From Larimichthys crocea (taxonomy: Eukaryota > Chordata > Actinopteri > Sciaenidae), in NCBI RefSeq assembly GCF_000972845.2, contig NC_040013.1, positions 3,710,642 through 3,774,641 on the forward strand: a stretch of 64,000 nucleotides of DNA. Reading direction: 5' to 3'. The translations under genes and the position numbers were made by a program. Positions 12,802-25,152 of the stretch are shown in pieces. The notes under the pieces are model-generated. The model was not told where the DNA came from. It was given only the letters and a program-made list of their open reading frames with translations, and searched no databases. Within the stretch, counting starts at the first letter, position 1. Every line of letters begins with the position of its first letter.

Positions 12802-13123
12802 CACACATTTACATACATGTACAGTTTTGTCAAGTAATTTCAGATCTTGAGAAAAGAAAACATACTGAAATATGGCACACCACTCAACCTTTGTACCCTG
12901 AATTAATATGCCTATTCCCGCAGGAGGAAAACTGTGTTTCATATTTATAGATAGTGTACTTCGATATGTTATTAGAGCAACTCTGAAAACAAAGTAAGCA
13001 CAATCATCAGCCATTGGATGTGAGGTTCCAGGCACAGGGATGATCCATAGTGACCCACCACGAAGTGCATCGACCAGTCAGACTCGAGGAGGCGCGTGTT
13101 GTCCTCCACTGCTCTGGTGAGAA

Positions 13124-15333
13124 TTATGCATTACTCTCCAGCAGAGCTTCAAAATCTGGTGAGCAAACCATTTTGTGTTTGATGTTCCCCAATACAGACA
13201 AGTCACCCGTTCTTCCCTCTGTACCAATAGAGACCAGCTCCTGAGAACGGAGAGTAAAGCACGTCAGAAATGTTCAATTCAAATAGAAAAGTTATAGACA
13301 CAAACACAGACACTTTAATGAATACACCATCATACCTGAAGGAAAGCGCACGATGCTCCAAGAGACACATCAAGCGTCACGTGTCCCAGTATGAGCTGTA
13401 CACGGCCGGACTTCCTCACCAGCATCTTTCCCACGAGACCCTCCCGCAGGTCTTTCAGATTGCAGGTGCTCTCTTCAGCTTCCTCTTCCTGTTAAACATC
13501 AAAACACTGTTTACCATCAGCCATAACATTATGACCACTGACAGGTCAAGTTAATACTTAATAACACTGATTATCTTGTTATCCTGTCAGTGGGCGGGAT
13601 ATATGAGGTGACATTGACGAGGACTGTGATGGTGGAGGCAGTTTGATGCTTTGGGAAATGTTCTGCTGGGAAACTTTGGGTTCTGCCATTCATGTGGGTG
13701 TTACATTAACATGTAGGTCTGATCCATGGAGGTCCCAGGACTTAAAGGATCTGCTGCTAACAGCTTTTGCCAGATACCATAGAACACCTCAGAGGTCTAG
13801 TGGAGTCCTGGCAAAAGGGGGACCTACACAACATTAGGCAGGTGGTCATAACGTTATGAATGATCGATTAAAAGCTATATCTACCTGAGACTCTGTTTTC
13901 AGTAGCACAGACTGTCCGTCCTCTGACTGAACCTCCGTTTTCACCGGTCTGTGCTCTGTGGTCGGGGGCTGGCCGGGCAGCGAGTCGGGCAGCTGCATGA
14001 AGAACAGCTCTTCGCCTTTGCCCAGACTCCACCTGTGCAGCAGATCAGGCAGAACTTCAGGCTCGGGGAGAGGAGGAGGCTTGTAGGTTGACTCCATCTT
14101 CTTTATTTCAGTTTCCACCGGTTCTTGTTTCACTGAAAAGCACATGCACGAAAATGTGTATTTTTAGAGGGAGCTCGGATCTTTTAGTTTCATCTCATTG
14201 CAAGATATTCACAGAAATGATGCAAGATACCTTCAACTGTAGCCTCCATGGGCTCAGCATCCTCCTCTACCTTCTCAATTTTAACATCGGAGGTGCTAAA
14301 TTCCTCCTTGAATCCCCATCCCGACACGGCGAGGGGAAGCTGGACAGGGCAGCTCCTCTGTTCACTCCTCAGGTAGGGATCGTCTATAAACTGCATATAG
14401 GAGAGGAAAGTTAAAACAACAAATAAAACTACTTAATAAAAGACGACTGACAATAACTGGACTCACATTATCTCTCTCCAGACTGCGGAGAATCTCTTTG
14501 GTCTCCTCTTCGGTCTCTCGCTTTTCCTTTTTAATGTTGATGATGGGTGAGGGTCCCACGCTCGGAGCCTCTTTCTCACTCTCGTAGATACCTGTGTGTG
14601 ACACAGAGATCCACTCAAACCTAAATCAGACACAGTTCTGCTCGTGTGATGATGAAAAGCGATTACCCAGCTGAGCTCCTACCTTTCTTTTTAACCATCA
14701 TCTCTGCAGGTCCCTGTTCGAAAATAGAGTGAGACTGGATGATCTCTCCACGGCCCCGGCCTCGGCCTCTCTCTCCACGACCTCGACCTCGTTCTCCATC
14801 CTTCCTCTCTCTCCTCGGCCCGCTCTCAACTTTTGTTCTGTTATGACAAAGAAGTCACTAGTCAGTCAGGTAAATCTATTTTTTTCTGACATAATTTGTC
14901 TCTCAAAGTCAGTTATGAACTCACTCTTCTTTGGCTTTTCGGCCGATAATGTTGGGCGTGAATGTTTTCTGAAAAACAAAAACAAAAAACAGCGAATAAG
15001 TGCATGAATAATTAGAAAATTAGGGCAATAATTAGAAACCGTATCACAAATCATTCACTGAATATCTTCTCCAGATCACATTAGTGTTTTTTCACGGAGG
15101 AATTACTGAGCAGCTGGTCGTGAATAATTTCCTCTAACACTTCGCGGCGGTGCGAAACAGCAGATTACCTTCTTCACTCCTCCCAGGGTGAGGTCTCTGG
15201 ATCGCATCGAGGGGAGACGGCCGGGAGAGATGGCGGATGATGATCCTCGGCGGCCAATCATCAGTCCTCTCCCACTGCCTCCGGGGGTTGGCACACGTTG
15301 ACCGCTGGGGTCAGATGAGCCTGAATCTGCCAT
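13124..15333 (-). CDS. polr3d: polr3d, RNA polymerase III subunit RPC4 (complete, 8 coding exons)
   Basis: RPC4 is a subunit of RNA polymerase III in the nucleus; with RPC5 it forms the TFIIF-like subcomplex acting in initiation and termination on tRNA and 5S genes. Exons: 15169-15333, 14925-14968, 14683-14837, 14467-14591, 14231-14390, 13885-14132, 13336-13488 and 13124-13240. They sum to 1,167 bases, giving 388 residues (human about 398), all with GT/AG borders and consistent phase. Visible features are the family signature RSRDLTLGGVKK followed by KTFTPNIIGRK near residues 45-66, an Arg/Gly-Glu tract (GERGRGRGERGRGRGRGE, about 84-103), IIQSHSIFEQGPAEMM, IINIKKEKRETEEETKEIL, repeated VK.E sites that fit SUMO acceptors, FFMQLPDSLPGQPP, and the C-terminal GRVQLILGHVTLDVSLGASC and KHKMVCSPDFEALLES. 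The start is the first ATG of the family N-terminus. It lies head-to-head with phyhip, as in human. Confidence 0.96.
13522..13858. mobile_element. Internally deleted Tc1-like transposon inside a polr3d intron
   Basis: The element ends are CATAACATTATGACCACTGA on the left and, reverse complemented on the right, CATAACGTTATGACCACCTG. The interior keeps shreds of Tc1 transposase on the plus strand: MLWEMFCWETLGSAIHVGVT, then DLKDLLLTAFARYH and SSGVLAKGG, out of register with each other. The catalytic DDE residues are lost, so it is dead. It sits between polr3d exons 6 and 7 and is also present at about 38,920-39,270. Confidence 0.8.
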
Positions 15334-15765
15334 CCTAAACTGAAGACACACAGCAAAAGGAATAATAAATATGTTTAAATGCACCAAGAAGAACATTTTT
15401 AACGCAGAAAACGTCGTTTAAATCTATTAACCATGTTCTATGTATAGTTTTTTTTAATAATCATGAATTCCCAGGGAAGATTTAGTGGTTTGATGTCATT
15501 TTGGACAGTAAAAAACATCAGGTCGCAGACTGTGAGCATGACTGCACACACCGTCGGACTTAAGAACAGTTTTTTACCTGTCTAACTTAAAGTGTAACCG
15601 GAGTGCACTCTGCAAAATACGCACCACCAACCATGACTGCTACACAACCTATTCACCTTTATACAGTGTGTAGTACACTTACACATATTTTTCTTGGTCT
15701 ATTTTGTTAGATTTTATTGATATCACTCCACTTCTTTACTTTAAATTGTATTGTATTTTATTTAA
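15334..15765. promoter_or_regulatory. Upstream region of polr3d
   Basis: About 430 bases between the polr3d ATG and a repeat. It should hold the polr3d 5' UTR and promoter, but there is no clear TATA box, CpG island or splice donor to fix a start site. A weak acceptor-like stretch precedes the ATG. Confidence 0.35.
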
Positions 15766-16480
15766 GAGCAGCACGGTGGTGCAGTGGTTTGCACTTTCGC
15801 CTCACAGCAAGAAGAGTTACAGGCACCTAATCAGTGAATTGGTGACTCTAAATAGCCCTGATGAATGTGAGTGTGAATGATTGTCTCTGTGTGACCCCGC
15901 GACGAGCTGGCGACTTGTCCAGCAGTGATGTGTCGTTCTCGAACGAGCCGGTTCTAAGAGCCGACAAGTGAACGACAAGAACCGACTCCCGTCGGGAAAG
16001 AGCCAAATCTTAAGCTGCTCCTGCTCAGAATCCATGCAGGCAGGTTATTTTGATGGACACACCATGGAGCCGATTGCAAGCAAGGACACACTAGGATCAT
16101 ACCATTATGTGAAAGGAGGACAGGGCCTGTGGGCGTAGTGGTAGAGGAGTAAAGAAATGAGAAAAAAAAGAAGCATCATCTGGCTGCATTTCAATGATTT
16201 TGGAGACTGCAAGTGAGTGCAGAATTTGTAAAAATGAAAATATCTGTCAGAGCCAGAGACAAAAAAAACAATCTTGCACACTTAATAGCACACAAATCAT
16301 TCACAATTGCGAAATTAATGAAGAGCCATTTGAGAGCCGGCTCTTCCAAGCCAAAAGAGCCGAATCTTTGAAAAGAGCTGAACTTCCCATCACTACTGTC
16401 CAAGGCGTACCCCGCCTCTCGCCCTAAGTCAGCTGGGATAGGCTCCAGCTCCACAAGCGGTTACAGAAAATGGATTTTAT
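15766..16480 (+). mobile_element. Common teleost interspersed repeat, interrupted by a hAT element
   Basis: The outer repeat begins CAGCACGGTGGTGCAGTGG, continues AATTGGTGACTCTAAATAGC and ends with GTACCCCGCCTCTCGCCCTA, TCAGCTGGGATAGGCTCCAG and AAGCGGTTACAGAAAATGGA. This consensus is widespread in fish genomes; its class is not certain. The inner element occupies 15,923-16,395. The outer repeat resumes after it, so it is the older insertion. Confidence 0.7.
15923..16395. mobile_element. Non-autonomous hAT-type element with 8-bp target duplication
   Basis: The ends are CAGTGATG and CATCACTA, and the flanks TTGTCCAG and CTGTCCAA are an 8-bp target duplication with two changes (the second copy has TTGTCTAG on the right). 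Inner ends carry the GAGCCGGTTC and GAGCCGGCTC blocks typical of this fish family. No transposase is left. It is nested inside an older repeat. Confidence 0.7.
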
Positions 16481-17250
16481 TTCTATAGCTTATTTATTTA
16501 TTTTTAGCGCTGTCGTAGCAGTGTGTAGAGTCCAGGGAGTCTATCCAATACTGTCAAGACTAACTGAAACCAAAAACTGTCAAACTCGTGAAGGTAAGGG
16601 TAAAGTCAGAGAAAGTCCTTAGGCGTCATCTGTTCTCACTGGTCTGGGTGTGTGGGCGACTGGATTTGCTTGAGCTAAATTCATAAGGAAACATCGTGTA
16701 TAAATACATGTTTGTACAGCTAGAGATGCAGAACTGAAGTAGCGGTTGCTAATGCAGTACAGAAACATCTCCACCCACTGCCTGGGATAATGGTCCCGGA
16801 CAAATAATATTTATTTTTTAAAAACATAAAGATAAAGCATTAAATTGCTGCCTTATGTCTGCGGTTATTAAATTTGTTGTTAACATAAAAACTGCTCTGT
16901 GCCCGATGAATTTGCCAGTTTCCAACAGTGTCCAACTTTAATAGAAATAGGCATAATGAGTCACTGGCCTGGGAGCTGATTGACTACAACACATTTTCCT
17001 TTTTTGCATGTACTGGAATGCGAAAGGGTGCAACTGTTGCAGATTAATGCAGAATATCATAAGGCAGCGAGACCCATCTCTTAACCCGACTAGACCTCAA
17101 TAACACGCCTTTTTCCTTCCTCTGTCAGGCCTGGAGCACCAGTCCTATGCTGCAAATTGATTGGTATAAATCTGAATATGAACACAGACAGGCACAGCAG
17201 GAGACACATTGATGGGATGGACACCGGGAAAGGATGGAGGAACGTCAGAC

Positions 17251-17426
17251 CCTGTGTTTAAAAGCGGTTGGGGTCCTTGGCTGTCTTTGCGGCTACAGGC
17301 GATGAAGAAGTGCGTGGCTCTGGGCGTGTCCCTCTGGGGTCATATCCCCACGCGATGCGGAAGGAGTCCAGGGTCACCTCGCAATCTGATGTTGCAGGGT
17401 CGAGAGAGGGCTTTCATTTCTGTCAT
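17251..17426 (-). pseudogene. Broken copy of phyhip first coding exon
   Basis: It begins with the same ATG and acceptor context as the good exon at 48,779 and ends at the same donor, but is 176 instead of 177 bases long. It loses and gains single bases, so after MTEM the frame departs from the family and soon reaches a stop. No other phyhip exon follows on this strand. It is best read as a poorly corrected or inverted allele copy rather than a functional gene. Confidence 0.8.
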
Positions 17427-20400
17427 CTGCCATAAATCGAGAGATAAAGAGTTGGAGCGTTGGAGTGTAATCTAGGAGTGTAATTCCAGGCTGGGCAACA
17501 ATCTGCTAAAGAGATTAAAATTGTACGACAAAGAGCTATAAAGTGCACTTCAGAAACGCCGCAGCCGAACACCCTCACACAATCCAATTAACCTTTCTTT
17601 AGGGATCTGGTCCAAGTTTAGATTCACTGTCCTGCTCTTTCTCCACCTCCTCTCTCCTCCGTGTCGTTGCCCTTAAAGGACATTTCCCATCATTACACAA
17701 CTCAATAACGCTCCCAGCTGAGCGACTGGCCCTCGCCCCCCCCCCCCACACCCCCATGCATTTCATAATCCACCTACAGCAGTCCTCCCAGCAACCACAC
17801 GTCCACAGCCTCCCTCAGACTTCTCTTGTAATACTCAAGGAAGGGTCACAACAACACACAAAAAAAAAAACCACCATGGCTGCACCTGGTCCTCACAATT
17901 TAACTAAAGTAAACTTTTTTTGTACCCCTTTAAACACTTGAAGTGTCGTGCCATTTTCAAAAACAGCTGAGCAAGTGAACTGCTTGCAGCTCGAGGGGAA
18001 TCTTGCAGCAGCCTTTATATTTGTTGGGGCAAAATAAAGGGAGGTGTGAGTGCAAGGTGGATGAATGATCAATTTGTCCTCTGTTGCCCATCAGCGGTTC
18101 GATCCAGGCTGCTGGCACATGCCCTGATTGCCGGGCTGAGGGCAATCTGTTGGTCAGCCGTGTTGTGTTGTGATTACTGTCACCTCCCCGTCATAAACTG
18201 ATGATGTGAGTGTCTGAAAGCGTCATCAGCCTTTTCACTCTGAGGCTTAATGCACCCTGTTCCTCTATAGTCTGGCCTGTAATTTCATCCATCCTTAAAT
18301 TGCTTAATGCAATCATCTCCTCCGGTATCACTCCAGCGATCGCAGTAAAAGCTCTTTTACGTCTCTGCATTCAAACAGCAGCAGCAGCAGCAGCAGCAGC
18401 ATCTTCCCCCATTTTATAAATCCCTCTCACACTGAGCATATGCTAAATCACAGATGTGCCTAAATAGCAGTTATATGTAACAAACAATCACTACAATGCT
18501 CAGTTGCTGTGTGTTTTTTTTTGATCGTACAGCGCCCGCTTTGTCTTCATTGTCTACAGAGTGGGTCTGCTGAGGTGTTCTCCAGTCAGTGTGAGAGACA
18601 GCTGGCAGCAGCCTCATTAAAGCCTGTGAACTGTGAATGTGCGTAGCTCGATCAGGCGTGGGGCGGCCAGCAGAGAAGAAGAAGAGAGAGCCTTGCTCAC
18701 CACAGTGTGTTCCACATCGTTTGTCTTTCCACTGCTGTTCCATTCTTCCAGTTCTACCGTCTTTTTTTCTGAGATAGAAACGGGGCAATAGAGAGAGAGA
18801 GGAAGATCCTCACGGACAAAGTCATCAAAGCCCGTTTTCTGTCGTGTGTGTTTCAACTTTTGGTTCGAACACGTGTGAACACAGTTCAAAGCAGGTTTCC
18901 AGTACCATTCACACAATCCCATCGTCCTGATTTACACCGCTGCAGCATGTAAAACATCTTGAGCCAATTTATCTCTGCTGCAGAACCAGCTCTGATCAGT
19001 CCCAATTAGGGTTTTACTAATAATCTTCTACATAGTTGTGCAGACGGGGCTTGGGTTACACTACAGAGATGTTTTTTCTCTGGGTGACAGCAGCATGAAA
19101 GAGATGCTGCTGCCTTCATGCAATAGAATATGGCACAGAAAACAGCTCGCGCGTCCAATCTTTTTTATTTTTCTTTCCGGGAGAAGACTTTAACTTTCGA
19201 CGGCTGCACCAGGGAGGAGAGAGATGCCAATTTCCTCAGTACATTTTTCAAACTGTGTTCATCACACAGTGTGAAACGCTGAGAAAATACTGTCAAAGTT
19301 ACAAAACACAAACATCAGAGGATTGTGTGACTAATAATCGTTTCATGCGTCACCCACCTCTGCCACAATTAATGAATGTAATTGAGGGAAAATGAGCAAC
19401 GGTGGAGTTACAACGAATCTATCAGAGCTCGGTCGTCGGTGAAATGGCATGTGGGAGGGATGTGATAAGCCCCTGAGTTGGCACTGATGTCCTCACACAT
19501 CACACACTGTGCAGATCAACAGAATAACATGCAAATCAGAGTCGTGTCTCACAACCTCCAACTCCGCTCATCATGGTGCACGCAAATAAAACATTCTGAT
19601 TGTCCACATTTCATATGTCTTCTAATGAGAATTCCTTACTTGTGTGAGGCGTCAGATGATTGTACTGTCTCTCTCTGCTTCTTCTTCTTCTTCTTCCGCT
19701 TCCACTTTCCTCCTCTGACCGCAGTTGAGATAGATCCCACAGGAAAACTGATTAGGAGGTGAGATGAAACACACAGACTCCTCTCTGTCCTCTCCTCTCC
19801 TTCTGTTTCCCTCGCACTCTCCGTGTCACACAAAACACTCTAACCTCCCTCCCTACCCTCTCTCCTCCACCTCCCCTCCCCGTCTCTTATCGCTCTGGCT
19901 CTGAGGATGATTTTACTTGACTCACGCAGCCACACAGGATGAATTTTTTTTTTTGTAAAGCTAAAAGAAAAACAAAAAAAAAAAATTCAATTTTTCCAGC
20001 TAAGTGTGAACACAGTGAGATACTCAGTCAACCTCGCAATCACGCACAACACATCACTCGCCATTTAGTTCCAGCCCCGGAGGCAACAACTCCACACACA
20101 GGCTCACACTCTCTAATACAGAGTGAACATTAGCTTGCTTGCATAAATGTCAACTCTCAGATGGGAGACAGTAATGGACACGAGAGCGGAGAAAAAAATT
20201 GATTTTATTTACACGCTCGGCTGCCTAAAGAGATATGCTTGATGTGGTCCCCAGTAAATTACATAGAGCACCAGCAAGACCCTCAAAAAATAACAATGCC
20301 AACTGTTATGCCATGGACTAACTGCTGCACCACGTCCCTCCAGCCCATCCGCAGGCGAGGGATGCCACTATTAAGTCCGAGTAAGCAGATTCCACTGCAT

Positions 20401-21494
20401 TCATTCAGAGGGATGTTTATGTATTGTTTCAACCTGATACTGACTTCATTAGAGATTAATGTCCATAATCTGCTGCTAAAACATGCTCTGTTGTTGCATA
20501 GAATAAAACAACAAGGGATGAGCTGATAGCAAAGCGACCGTCCTCTCACAGACACTTCATATTTGTGTTTGAAAAATGACAAAGATATATCGCCGTATTC
20601 CACGGCTGTGTGCGGTATTGAAAGCTTCATTTCTTTCCACCCAGCCACAGATAAGTGATACCTCAGAGTGTAATTAAACTGAAATCATCCATCATTAGTC
20701 AGTGCCTCTGTCCAATAACCCTCGTCGGCTCCAGAGGTGGCTGGTTTGTTAGAGAAGGTCTGTCTGGTTGTTGAGGGGAGAATTTGACGGCATTACATAA
20801 CTGTTTGTGACGTCCCAAATGAAAGGGACGATATCGCTTCCACTTCAAGGATGACTGAGCATATGTTAACTTTTTTTTTTTTACATAAAATTGTATGGAT
20901 TTATTCATCACCTCTGCAATATCAGCAACCAAACCCCAAGGTCCCGCACTAGATCAGCAGACCAGAGCGCGCCAGGTTGGAATGGGATGTCTGGCCTACA
21001 GGCGCCGAATTGTCAGAAGCAGCGCGGCGCTGGGATTCTATTTCTCCTTCTCTTCCTTTGGCGGAGACGCACGAGGGTTCCCAGAAAAAGCAGACAAACA
21101 GACATTTGACAGGTGTTTTCAGTTTATGGGTAACAACAATTATGTGACTTGTCAATCAATTGTGATGAAATATGTCTGCAGTAAATTATTCGATGTTGTG
21201 ACATGAACTAGATATTGTCTTTTATCTGTTGTCCTCATGATGAAGCAGGAATGTTTTGTAATAATGACCGCTATATTCTGATATTATTTGGCTTTTCCAC
21301 CTAGAGAAGTGAAATAGTGAGAGCTCTGCTGTTGGTCATGTAAAAAGTTTCTTTCAGTATACTAGGTCGGTCTTTTTGAAAGAATCAATAGATCTGCTCC
21401 AAAAAAAGATTTCTATGGTATTTTTGAGATATATTTAAAAAGACTGCTGTAGTTCAGTCAGTTGGCCTCGATCGTCAGTCGACTTACTTGTGGT

Positions 21495-21875
21495 GCACTT
21501 TTCATCTAAACCAAAAGTAACACAAAGTGCTTCACAAATGAAACAGCACCACTTGACGACTGGTGATAAAAAAAAGGACGCCTCACTTTAGGGTGTTACT
21601 AAGGCCACCTATAAAGGACCCGAGGGTTACAGAGTATCAAAGGTGAAAAGCAATCTGATAATTGGGTCAGACCAGACATTTAGAGCTTATAGACCATTGA
21701 AAGGAAACTAAAACTGACCGTGAAGCAGACAGGTAGCCAGTGCAGAGACTTTAAAATAGGTCTGACGTGTGCAGCTGAGTTTTGGGAGTAACGTAATTGA
21801 GCTGTGTTCTCCTGAGAGTCGGAGCATTACAATAGTAAATCAGCATGTAATAAAGGTGTGCATTCGTTTCTTGTT
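21495..21875 (-). mobile_element. Inverted copy of an L2-like LINE fragment
   Basis: On the minus strand this equals 44,345-44,725 with extra indels. It holds the same remnant of the end of a LINE ORF2 and has no intact frame. Confidence 0.6.
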
Positions 21876-22689
21876 CGCTGGGTTTATTGCCAGTGCTTGT
21901 TTTGCATTCACTGGCTTCGAACCAAAAAAAAACAAAGAGCTGCTTAATAGTCTCTGCCATCCATAACTGCTCTAAACTCTAAAATGCAATTAAGAGCGTC
22001 GACTTGCCCTGAAAAATACAAGTAAACCTGTAGAAACAATGCAAGGTTACTCTGTTGATAGCTAAATTATAGACGAATTGCACAGTGTGCTTTATACATT
22101 AATCGGCACCATGTAGGCTATAATATTGTAGATTATTTTTATCAGTTGGCACTCAAAGCGGCCACTTGGTTAATTCTGCTAACTTTAACCCTATATAATT
22201 TTGAACAGGTTAGTTATATAACGATTCTGCCTCAGTACAGTTGTCATGAACGGGGAAATTAGCTACAGAGACAAACTGGTTTTTTTTGTACCAGGCTGTA
22301 AACATGTTTATTTCTGCTGAGGAAGTTGGACATTTAACGTAGGGGCTTATTCCCGCGTATTCAGACAGGAACGGGGAAACCGGCAACTGGTGTGTGGGAC
22401 TGAGGGGAGCTGAGGAAATAACTTTATTTCAGCTTTACAAGAGGCCGGTGCTCGCTCTCTGGTTATGGAATACGCTATTCCTCTACCAAGCCCGCTCCTT
22501 TCTTTCTCTCTTTCGAAGTCAGAGTTTAGTCTGTGAATCCACCTGGATAGTCCTCTGCTTCAAGACATTTCAGACTGTCTGTGTGTCTCTAAGTGTCTGA
22601 TTGGCTGGTGCAGCGTGACGTGGAGCTCCGGTTTTCCCAAAGTTGAATCTGGCCAACCGGTTTCCCTGTTCTGTGTGAACGTGGCCTTA

Positions 22690-23935
22690 TGCAGACTGAC
22701 TCACTTCCTGGAGCAGCCTCGAGTGGACGTTTGAGGAACTGCAGATTTTTGGCCTTCACACCACAGAGTCTGCCTGCTTGATATTCAGTAGCTGCTGCTT
22801 AGAGGTATAATACAAGAGTTTATCCTGTATATTAAATAATGTCAACTAGTGTAACTATGCACACTGATTTCTTTATATATGTGGATTTTTTTATGCAACA
22901 TTATTATTTTTTGTGAATTACACCTGTAACATGCACATGTACAGCCTAGATGATGCTGTGTCCATCCATAGAGAATTTTAGATTATTTTTAAATTTGGTG
23001 CCTTGTTTATAAAATGTTCATGGTTTAGCCTTTCTCCACTACGTGACTTTGTGTATACTCGCTCAGTCAGAGCTCATTAGAGTCCTCCAGAATATCCGCT
23101 GTACCAGATTGTACCATAGCTCGTCACTTGCATTTGGGCATTCACCTCGTGACGATATAAAGAGCTGCAGCTCACGTAACATTTAAAAGTCTGCTAAGGA
23201 TACTCAGCTCTGTAGCCACTGACATTTAGTGAGTGTGTTTTATGTGCTAGTTGTGTGTAACTTTGTATTTTGTATTTGTGGTCCTGGGTGGGTTTTTTTT
23301 GCAAGACCTTACAACTCCTAGCTCAGTATGGCTGTGTCTCTAGGGAGTTAACTGGTTTGTATAACTTCATATTGTGTATCAAAAGCATACTGGCAGGTTG
23401 TAAATCCCGGGTAGGTCTTGACAAGTGTGTCCTTTTCCATCTTTCAAAGAATGGGTGTTTTTTTTAAACGGGATGGATGAACTGCTGCAGCTCTGCGGCA
23501 GTTTTCTCTCTACATCTCACCTGCAGGTTTTTTTTTTACATTTTGTTTTTTTTTGTTTTGTTTACATCTTGCTCCTCTCCTGTCCCCACCTTGTTCAGTT
23601 GAAATCTAACATTGAAATCATACTTTGCACTGTTGTGTTATTGGCTGTAATGTGTTTTAAATTGTGTCTGCAGATGGAGACTGACTCACTTCTGGAGCCA
23701 GCCCGCGAGTGGGACGTTGAGGAAACTGCAAGATTGTTGGCACTGGCTGCAATTGATATGCAGGTAGCTGCTGCTTCGAGTATAATACAGAGTTTTATCC
23801 TGTACATAAATAATTGCACTAGTGTAACTAATGCATACAAATCTCACATTATTTCTTAATATGAGGAAGTTTTTCATGCACATTATTATTGTTTTGTAAT
23901 GAACCTGTAACGTGCACATGCACCGCATAGAAATC
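22690..23935. repeat. Internal duplication present only in the inverted copy
   Basis: The segment 22,690-22,960 (ACTGACTCACTTCCTGGAGC ... ACATGCACATGTACAG) occurs again at 23,675-23,930 (ACTGACTCACTTCTGGAGCC ... ACGTGCACATGCACCG). The corresponding clean region, 43,120-43,395, has it once. About 700 bases of other sequence lie between the two units here. Confidence 0.65.
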
Positions 23936-23999
23936 ATACTTTGCACTGTTTGTTATTGTGCTGTAATGTGTTTTAAATTGTGTCCCTGCCGAAGGGACT

Positions 24000-24306
24000 G
24001 CAGATAGAACAGAATAGATCTTTATTGTATTGTCATGTGTCACAGGTACAAACGAGATTGAAAGGCTTCTAGTCAGTCAGTGCACATAAATAAAATCATA
24101 GCGGTAAAGTGACTAGAAAGTGTTAAAATAACTAAATATAATAGAATAAAGATCCTGAGACATTAAAAGTACATAAATATAAAATTAAACATGCTCAAAA
24201 CAAAATTAGATACTAAATTTGCTAAAAGGAGCATACACCCATTACGTAAAACATTAAAACATTGTGTTTTTGGCAGCATTCACAGTGACTATTGCATTTG
24301 GATTTA
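24000..24306 (-). mobile_element. LINE 3' tail present only in the inverted copy
   Basis: On the minus strand this ends in ACAATAAAGATCTATTCTGT, the ATTCT-type tail of fish non-LTR elements. The clean counterpart around 43,070-43,095 goes straight from the GCAGCTACTTTTCATCTG side to GCAGACACAATTTAAAACAC without it. Confidence 0.55.
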
Positions 24307-25142
24307 GATGAAAAGTAGCTGCAGTACATCAAAGTAACCCTTTATGTTTAATTCTGTGCACGGTCCCATTAAAAAATGACAACAAACGAGGATGAACATG
24401 CGCGTGGCTCCCTGCGCAGCTCTGATGCGCGTGAAACACACCGGCTGCTGACGCTGCGTAGTGTCATGGCGGTGCCGTGGTCAGAGACCAGCACCGATAC
24501 TTCATGTGAATGGTGACACGAGTCTGGGATCAACATCTACCGAGACACCCGAGCGATCAACACGGAGTGTGTGTGTGTGTGTGTGTGTCGGTGCGAGCGC
24601 GCCCGCGTTACCGGCACGGCACGTCGTTGTTCAACGCGTGTTTTTCGTGTTTGGACTCGGCCACGTGGTTGCTGGATTGCTGCTGTGTTGTTGACGAGAA
24701 ATCCTAAAATATTAAAAAAAGAAGTCACGGTGAATAAAACAGAAAGTGTCGCCAGCTGTTTGACTGCATGTTTAAACCCAGAGCCTGTCACACAGAGCAA
24801 TAACATTAAAAAGTTTTTTCTGTCTACTCGTCTAAATGACGCAAATTAGAATGACTGATAAAACAGTCACGTGTTCAAAATCGTTTAAATGACGTAAAAA
24901 CCATGGACATCACGTGCTGTGCTCATTAAAACAGCATTAAAGGTCCAGTGTGTGACATTTACAAGATATAATTCATAATCTTGTTTTCCACGTGTGCATA
25001 TCACCTGAACGTGTTATATAACTTCAGACACTGCGGGTCCTCTCACATGGAGTCCGGCAGTTTCTACAGTAGCCCAGAATGGACAAACTTAAACAGGATG
25101 AGGGTTTGCAACCGAGCAACGACACGTGATAGATGTAACGAA

Positions 25143-25152
25143 NNNNNNNNNN
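25143..25152. other. Assembly gap (10 N)
   Basis: Ten undetermined bases join block B' to block A'. The fixed short length suggests a placeholder of unknown true size. Confidence 0.99.

Larger units (their letters stand above)
16540..25142 (-). other. Block B': inverted, indel-rich copy of 42,245-49,690
   Basis: Reading the minus strand of this block gives the plus strand of about 42,250-49,690, with the same order of landmarks: MITE half, GT-rich block, L2 fragment, phyhip upstream region and phyhip first coding exon. The similarity starts at TCTATCCAATA (16,540) and runs to the gap. Differences are mostly single-base indels, plus two large extras here (22,960-23,930 and 24,000-24,306). Apart from the listed pieces it holds non-coding DNA, including a CAG run at 18,379-18,402, a CTT run near 19,678 and a GT run near 24,567. 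Confidence 0.85.

Noticed and set aside
20283..20648. 121-codon minus-strand open frame, partly repeated at 45,556-45,997
   Set aside because: The frame is not kept between the two copies, it has no splice or start context, and no family is recognised.
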